A stretch of DNA of 64,000 bases, taken from assembly GCF_050271975.1 (NCBI RefSeq), contig NZ_CP189850.1, forward strand, positions 248,001 through 312,000. The letters are read 5' to 3'. The stretch comes from Litorimonas sp947503715. Its GTDB lineage: Bacteria; Pseudomonadota; Alphaproteobacteria; Caulobacterales; Maricaulaceae. The notes beneath the pieces are model-generated. The model did not search any database, was not told the origin of the DNA, and was given only the letters and a program-made list of their open reading frames with translations. This document shows, piece by piece, positions 59,946-64,000 of the stretch. The translations under genes and the position numbers were made by a program. Position 1 is the stretch's first letter; each line of letters starts with the position of its first letter.

Positions 59946-60425
59946 ATGCTCTATATGAACCCTATGAGCGACATGAATACAGAAGAGCGGGTTAACCGGG
60001 CGAGAGCGATTGTTGAGGGCGCGGGCGAACGGTTTACGCCCCTGCGCGCCCATGTTCTGGAGCTGATTATTGAGGACGGGAAAGCCATTAAAGCTTACGA
60101 TTTGTTGGACCGGTTGAAGCCGGATGTCGGCAGTCCGAAACCCCCGACCGTCTACCGCGCACTCGAATTTCTATCGCGTCATGGTTTGATACACCGCGTC
60201 GAAGCGTTAAACGCCTTTATCGCCTGCGACCATTCTCACACACATACCCATGACGGCGACCATGGTCATGATCACCATCATTTGGCCGAGTTCTTCATCT
60301 GCGAAAACTGTTCCGGTGTCGAAGAACGCCATGCCCATGATCACGGCGATTGCCGCCCGGACGGCTTTGCAATCCACCGCTCCGTCGTGGAACATTACGG
60401 CACATGCGCGGCTTGCGCGGCCTAA
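59946..60425 (+). CDS. zur: Fur family regulator, Zur-like, with His-rich insert
   Basis: A 159-residue metalloregulator that represses zinc uptake genes when zinc is present. The winged helix is FTPLRAHVLELIIEDGKAIK and PKPPTVYRALEFLSRHGLIH; the metal-binding hinge has HRVEALNAFIACDHSHTH. Two CxxC motifs, CENC and CAAC, form the structural zinc site. A run of histidines (DHSHTHTHDGDHGHDHHH) is unusual and may buffer zinc. Start could be 59946, 59955, 59964 or 59973. Its stop is followed directly by the thioesterase gene, with no gap. Confidence 0.88.
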   Translation: MLYMNPMSDMNTEERVNRARAIVEGAGERFTPLRAHVLELIIEDGKAIKAYDLLDRLKPDVGSPKPPTVYRALEFLSRHGLIHRVEALNAFIACDHSHTHTHDGDHGHDHHHLAEFFICENCSGVEERHAHDHGDCRPDGFAIHRSVVEHYGTCAACAA

Positions 60426-61364
60426 ATGCGCCCTGACTTTCTAAAAGACTTCACGCTCACCTGGGCGGGGGAATGCTCGGCTTGGGAATGTGACGAGTTG
60501 GGGCATATGAATATGCGCCATTATGTTCATAAGGTGGACGAAGCGCGCAAGAGTCTGATTATCCGCCTGGGCCTGATGACCGCCTATCACCACGGCACGG
60601 TCAGTTCCGTTCGTGTGCGGGATTTTCACGTCAAATATCAGGGCGAAGCGAGACCGGGGACGCCGCTGCGGATTGACAGCGCCCTCCTCGAATTGGGCGA
60701 CGCCACGGCGAAACTCTGCCACGTTATGACCCATCGGGACGGGAAGATTGCCGCGACAATGGTGGAAACGGTCGAGCATATCTATCTGCCCGATGACCGG
60801 ATTTTCCCTTGGCCAAAACGCGTGAGAGACGCGGCGAAACAGTTCACGGCAGACCTCCCCGCGCCCGCCAAAGCCCGCAATGTTGACGCCGCCCATGTGC
60901 ATATTGGCCCGTCTGTGACTGATTTGGAAAAAGCGGGTGTCAGTATTATCGGCGCGGGTGTTTTCGGCAAATCCGAATTGGACGTCACGGAGCGTGTGAC
61001 GATGGGATCACTTTTTGGGCGAACAACGAGCACAATTGCATGGTTCAAAGAGGGTTGGCCGGAATTTGAAGATCCCGACTATCACGCGGGCGGGAAGAGT
61101 GCGGCGCTCCTAGAAATGCGGGCGGTCATGCACCGCTACCCCGCGCGCGGCCATGCCTATGTCTATGCACCGGCTTTGGTCAATGCGAATGCATATACAC
61201 GCGAGTTCGTGCATAATATCCTCGACCCCGTGACAGGCGAGAGTTGGGTGTCCATGCAAGCGAGCGGGTGTAAATTTGACCTCACCGCACGAAAGTTAAT
61301 GAAGGCGACGGATGAAGACTTGGCGATGTTGGAACGTGGGATGGTGAAGGGGTTGATGGCTTAA
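60426..61364 (+). CDS. Acyl-CoA thioesterase-like protein with two hotdog domains
   Basis: A 312-residue protein with two hotdog-fold units. The first has ECDELGHMNMRHYVHKVDEA, the 4-hydroxybenzoyl-CoA/FadM-type D-x-x-G-H-x-N motif, and FHVKYQGEARPGTPLRIDSA. The second covers about 165-300 with EFVHNILDPVTGESWVSMQA, lacking that motif. It likely hydrolyses an acyl-CoA. ATG 60426 starts directly after the Zur-like stop with no spacer, so translation is probably coupled. Substrate unknown. Confidence 0.82.
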   Translation: MRPDFLKDFTLTWAGECSAWECDELGHMNMRHYVHKVDEARKSLIIRLGLMTAYHHGTVSSVRVRDFHVKYQGEARPGTPLRIDSALLELGDATAKLCHVMTHRDGKIAATMVETVEHIYLPDDRIFPWPKRVRDAAKQFTADLPAPAKARNVDAAHVHIGPSVTDLEKAGVSIIGAGVFGKSELDVTERVTMGSLFGRTTSTIAWFKEGWPEFEDPDYHAGGKSAALLEMRAVMHRYPARGHAYVYAPALVNANAYTREFVHNILDPVTGESWVSMQASGCKFDLTARKLMKATDEDLAMLERGMVKGLMA

Positions 61365-61373
61365 TTTAATATG

Positions 61374-61401
61374 ATGTCATACCTTCGCGAGGGTATGACA
61401 T
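61374..61401. terminator. Bidirectional hairpin between convergent genes
   Basis: ATGTCATACC (61374-61383) pairs perfectly with GGTATGACAT (61392-61401). It lies between the thioesterase (+) and the hydrolase (-) and is followed by TTT on the plus strand, suggesting a terminator for both. Confidence 0.7.
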
Positions 61402-62289
61402 TTATTTGCGCCCAAGGTTTTCGAGCAAAATTCGCGTAGCCATGTCCGGGTCTTGCAACGGAAAGAGATGCCCCAGCGTCGCATGAAAAACCACCTCCCC
61501 CTCCGGCTGCGCGGTCTGCACCGCTGCCCGTGTACCTTTCGTCGACACGGGAGGTCGCCCACCCGCATAGATAATTTTCGAATTTTTCGGCAGGCTCCGC
61601 GCGGCCTTAAACAGATTGTGCCACTGCGCGACAAAAATCGTCTGCTCCCAGTCCGGGCGACAGGCGAGTTCCCAGTGTCCGTCTGCACGCTCGATCAGCC
61701 CGCCCGCAATATAATCTTTTAAGACTTCGTCTGGGGCACCTCGAAACGCGCCCCGCCCCTGATAGCGTTCAAAGGCAGATTCTGGATTATCAAAGACGGA
61801 TTTTCGCCGTCCCGCATTCCGCGCAATTGGCACGCGTCGCTTCATATAGGCCCGCCCACCCGGCAGGGCCGAGGTCAGGCGGAACATCAACGGTACAGAG
61901 ACAGGATCAAACCCGACATAGCCCGCCAGCCGGCCTTTTAGGTGCGGCGCTGCCAGAATACCCGACACGGCCCCAAAACTATGCCCCGCCAGCGTGATAA
62001 GGCCGTCCGTCATATCGCCCGCATAGTGATCAAAAAATTCAACACAATCATCCCGGAAAACATGCCAGTTTTTCATCCGCAAATTCTGCGGCATATCCCG
62101 ACTTTGCCCGTGACCGCGCATATCAAAAGCAACGGCGTGAACATCTAGCTCCGACAATATCCGACGATAGCTCTGCGCATTAAATCCGTTCGCGTGGAGG
62201 AAGACCAGTTCCAACGGTTTCGACATATCGCCGAAATGGAGGACCGAGAGTTGCCCGTCCCGCAGATCATATTGCTTTCGTGTCATCAT
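61402..62289 (-). CDS. Alpha/beta hydrolase
   Basis: A 295-residue hydrolase. Landmarks are LVFLHANGFNAQSYRRIL (oxyanion loop), VAFDMRGHGQSRDMP, the nucleophile elbow LAGHSFGAVSGILAAPHL near residue 97, IIYAGGRPPVSTKG and the catalytic His in FHATLGHLFPLQ near the end. It belongs to the general esterase/epoxide-hydrolase-like group; substrate unknown. The start ATG 62289 overlaps the stop of the phosphoesterase gene by 4 bp, so the two are coupled. Confidence 0.85.
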   Translation of the reverse strand: MMTRKQYDLRDGQLSVLHFGDMSKPLELVFLHANGFNAQSYRRILSELDVHAVAFDMRGHGQSRDMPQNLRMKNWHVFRDDCVEFFDHYAGDMTDGLITLAGHSFGAVSGILAAPHLKGRLAGYVGFDPVSVPLMFRLTSALPGGRAYMKRRVPIARNAGRRKSVFDNPESAFERYQGRGAFRGAPDEVLKDYIAGGLIERADGHWELACRPDWEQTIFVAQWHNLFKAARSLPKNSKIIYAGGRPPVSTKGTRAAVQTAQPEGEVVFHATLGHLFPLQDPDMATRILLENLGRK

Positions 62290-62978
62290 TTTGAGAATAC
62301 CGCGTTGAGCGCTTTGAAGTCGCGATATTCGGCATAAATATCGCTGATCTTGCGCAGGGTCAGCGGACCGCCCTGCCCTGCCCCCGTGTCCATGAAATAC
62401 CGATTGCCAACCCATTTTGGCTTTTTCAACGGGGTGTGGCCGTGAATGGTTATATCGACTCCTTTGACGGGTTTAACTTTGCTCCGATGGAGAACACGCC
62501 GCCCCCACATCATCGGTTCTGCGCTACCCGGATTATCCCGCATTTCTTTCCAATTCCGACCATCCGGTTCGGCATGGCAAAGGCCGACTTTGAACTCACC
62601 CTGATTGATTGTCATCGTAATCGGCGTCTCAGCCAGTCGTTTCGCCCAGGTCTTTAAGTCAGACTTAGCCATGCCTTGCGTCCAGCGCCCGTAATTGCGC
62701 CGCCAGCTTGGCCAACGTTTGCCGAGCAGCGCATCAACCATCATCTGCTCGTGATTGCCGCGCACCATATGGAACCAGGGTGCGTCGAGCAGACCCAGAC
62801 AGGACAGGCTGTCCGGCCCACGATCAATAATATCCCCGACGGAAAACAAGCGATCCTGTGTGTCATTAAATCCGGCACGTTTCATCTCCGCCAAGAGCAA
62901 TTCAAAATGGCCATGAACATCGCCCACGATGAAGTCGCGGCCTTTCTTATTGCGAGGAATGGAGACGTGCATGCTCAT
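62286..62978 (-). CDS. Metallophosphoesterase (bacterial PP2A/ApaH-like)
   Basis: A 230-residue calcineurin-type phosphatase. The metal motifs are FIVGDVHGHFELLLAEM (D-x-H) near residue 17, VGDIIDRGPDSLSCLG (GDxxDRG) near residue 47, VRGNHEQMM (GNHE) near residue 72, and the His in ITIHGHTPLKK near residue 178. Such proteins hydrolyse phospho-Ser/Thr or diadenosine tetraphosphate. It is coupled to the downstream alpha/beta hydrolase gene by a 4-bp overlap. Confidence 0.9.
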   Translation of the reverse strand: MSMHVSIPRNKKGRDFIVGDVHGHFELLLAEMKRAGFNDTQDRLFSVGDIIDRGPDSLSCLGLLDAPWFHMVRGNHEQMMVDALLGKRWPSWRRNYGRWTQGMAKSDLKTWAKRLAETPITMTINQGEFKVGLCHAEPDGRNWKEMRDNPGSAEPMMWGRRVLHRSKVKPVKGVDITIHGHTPLKKPKWVGNRYFMDTGAGQGGPLTLRKISDIYAEYRDFKALNAVFSK

Positions 62979-63064
62979 GCTATGTACTGCTATACCCTTT
63001 GCCAGTCGTGGAACAAGGTGGGATCATTGATGTGCCTACATCCCTAATATGAACGCAGCGCACT

Positions 63065-63607
63065 CTAGTGTTCTGATTGAGATAAATATTGCGGCGGGAC
63101 GTGATTCGTCAGCCAGACACCATTGTTAGAAATATAAAAGTCATGACCCTCACGTACCATTGCCCTTGTATCAACGAATAGGATGACGACCTTGCCATGC
63201 CGGGTTCCGACTTTGGTCGCAGTTTCCAAATCGGCGGAGAGATGAACATGCTGACGGTTCATTTTCTTGAGGCCTTGTTCCAAAATCGCATCAAGAAAAC
63301 GCGTAGCTGTTCCATGATATAAGATATCAGGTGGCGCTGTGGGTTTCAGACCCAAATCGATTGAAATCGAATGGCCTTGATTGGCGCGGATGCGGGAGCA
63401 CTCTTCGGAAATAATGAACCGTTGTTTATCGTTATTTTCAACGATTTCGGAAATTAAGTCACGGGTCAGTCTTTTGGGAGACTTGGATATTAGCTCATCT
63501 ATATCGGCCCAGCCTTGCGGATCGAGCGTCAGGCCTATGGCGTCAGGTTTATGTCTGAGAATGTAAGAAAGGTGCTTTGAAATAGCTTTCATTTTATTTT
63601 GGTCCAT
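63065..63607 (-). CDS. kptA: RNA 2'-phosphotransferase KptA/Tpt1
   Basis: A 180-residue enzyme of the Tpt1 family that uses NAD to remove a 2'-phosphate from RNA, making ADP-ribose 1'',2''-cyclic phosphate. Marks are LSYILRHKPDAIGLTLDPQG near residue 11, IRANQGHSISIDLG near residue 74, DILYHGTATRFLDAILEQGL near residue 95 and MNRQHVHLSADLETA near residue 117, with the conserved Arg-His-Arg-Arg set. Bacteria lack the tRNA splicing that needs it in yeast, so its bacterial role is unclear. GC content is a little lower than most of the window. Confidence 0.93.
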   Translation of the reverse strand: MDQNKMKAISKHLSYILRHKPDAIGLTLDPQGWADIDELISKSPKRLTRDLISEIVENNDKQRFIISEECSRIRANQGHSISIDLGLKPTAPPDILYHGTATRFLDAILEQGLKKMNRQHVHLSADLETATKVGTRHGKVVILFVDTRAMVREGHDFYISNNGVWLTNHVPPQYLSQSEH

Positions 63608-63648
63608 GGGCGGCCCTATAAATCAAAGCCCGCCCAAAACACAATAAA

Positions 63649-64000
63649 CTAAAGCGCATGCACCTTGGCCGGGTCGAGATCATCCTCAATGGCTTGGTCG
63701 AGAATTGCGAAGATTGCTTTCCGGCTGCGCAGTTTTGTTTCGCGGAAGGCTTTCGCGTTTAATTGGCCAAACATTTGGCCCGCCATGGGGATGGCCATGG
63801 GCCATTGTTCTTCGGGGACGACGCGGTCAAAGAAACCGGCATGCATTGCGCCTTTAGGATCAAAGATTTCGCCGTTAATAACGCAGCGATTGAAGTATTG
63901 TTTCGGCAGATGATAGCGACCCATTTCAATCCCGAAATTATGCATGGTCATGCCGATGAGGGTCTCGTTCAAGCCGACTTTATAGCTACCCGCTTTGATC
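63649..64000 (-). CDS. Enoyl-CoA hydratase/isomerase (crotonase) family, C-terminal part
   Basis: About 117 codons are visible; the N-terminal part lies beyond the right edge. The reading frame continues to the window end with KAGSYKVGLNETLIGMTMHN. Crotonase traits are GLNETLIGM and the segment VINGEIFDPKGAMHAGFFDR (a shifted D/A-x-x-A-x-x-x-G-F/L-x-D/E region), then RVVPEEQWPMA and a C-terminal helix KAFRETKLRSRKAIFAILDQ. It probably acts on enoyl-CoA in fatty acid degradation. The substrate cannot be told from this part. Confidence 0.82.
   Translation of the reverse strand, partial: IKAGSYKVGLNETLIGMTMHNFGIEMGRYHLPKQYFNRCVINGEIFDPKGAMHAGFFDRVVPEEQWPMAIPMAGQMFGQLNAKAFRETKLRSRKAIFAILDQAIEDDLDPAKVHAL

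Noticed and set aside
1..64000. tRNA or rRNA genes, CRISPR arrays, integrases, IS elements
   Set aside because: Intergenic regions were read for clover-leaf signals, regular repeats and transposase/integrase motifs; none was found.

Overview
The window looks like a chromosomal segment of an alphaproteobacterium, probably from the stalked/marine Caulobacterales-Maricaulales (Hyphomonadaceae-like) group. This is inference. It rests on moderate-to-high GC coding DNA, a perfect CtrA-type box (TTAA-N7-TTAA), LacI-type operators with a central CG step, a SapC-family protein, the dnaX-ybaB pair and the rsmI-yraN/LpoA-like neighbourhood. No rRNA, tRNA, CRISPR array, transposase or prophage was recognised. 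The two ends cut a GH13 amylase-family gene (left) and a crotonase-family gene (right).

Layout. 1-5.2 kb: GH13 enzyme end, FG-GAP lipoprotein, folE, DUF1499 protein, alpha/beta hydrolase, unknown protein. 5.2-6.1 kb: gene-free, with inverted repeats that may form a structured RNA and a palindromic repeat element. 6.1-10.6 kb: acyl-CoA (propionyl-CoA type) carboxylase operon, interrupted between its two subunit genes by an AT-rich Abi-alpha-like gene flanked by an exact 11-bp direct repeat. 10.8-15.3 kb: RND efflux adaptor and pump. 15.3-19.7 kb: Ig-like/LysM-remnant protein, LOG protein, free Met-(R)-SO reductase, and a tight operon of a renalase-like oxidoreductase with a photolyase split into two genes. 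19.8-23.7 kb: gap and a divergent PEP carboxylase behind a LacI-type palindrome. 23.7-27.1 kb: a frameshifted desaturase, an ECF sigma/ChrR-like anti-sigma pair and a secreted protein. 27.3-30.5 kb: GbsR/MarR regulator with a 20-bp palindrome over its start codon, DUF4166, SRPBCC-like membrane protein and desaturase. 30.5-43.1 kb: rmuC, recR, GH10 xylanase, ggt, TIM-barrel isomerase, ybaB, dnaX, TrmH-family methylase, P450, argF.

43.1-46.3 kb is an accessory patch: a 37-codon antisense ORF, an AT-rich gene matching the anti-phage dCTP deaminase family, a possible structured RNA with a 36-codon ORF, and a hypothetical gene bracketed by two inverted copies of a ~110-bp palindromic element. 46.3-64 kb is mostly housekeeping: BON lipoprotein, yraN, rsmI, LpoA-like protein, bfd-bfr with a Fur-type box, hemW, rdgB, DUF2975/HTH pair, dsbD and a metal-related set, DUF885 peptidase, sapC, a His-rich Zur-like regulator, a thioesterase, a hydrolase/phosphoesterase pair and kptA.

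The most notable signals are the defence-like gene inside the carboxylase operon, the dCTP deaminase patch, the split photolyase operon, the divergent PEP carboxylase and the set of operator palindromes. All functional calls come from reading the sequence; no database search was run.
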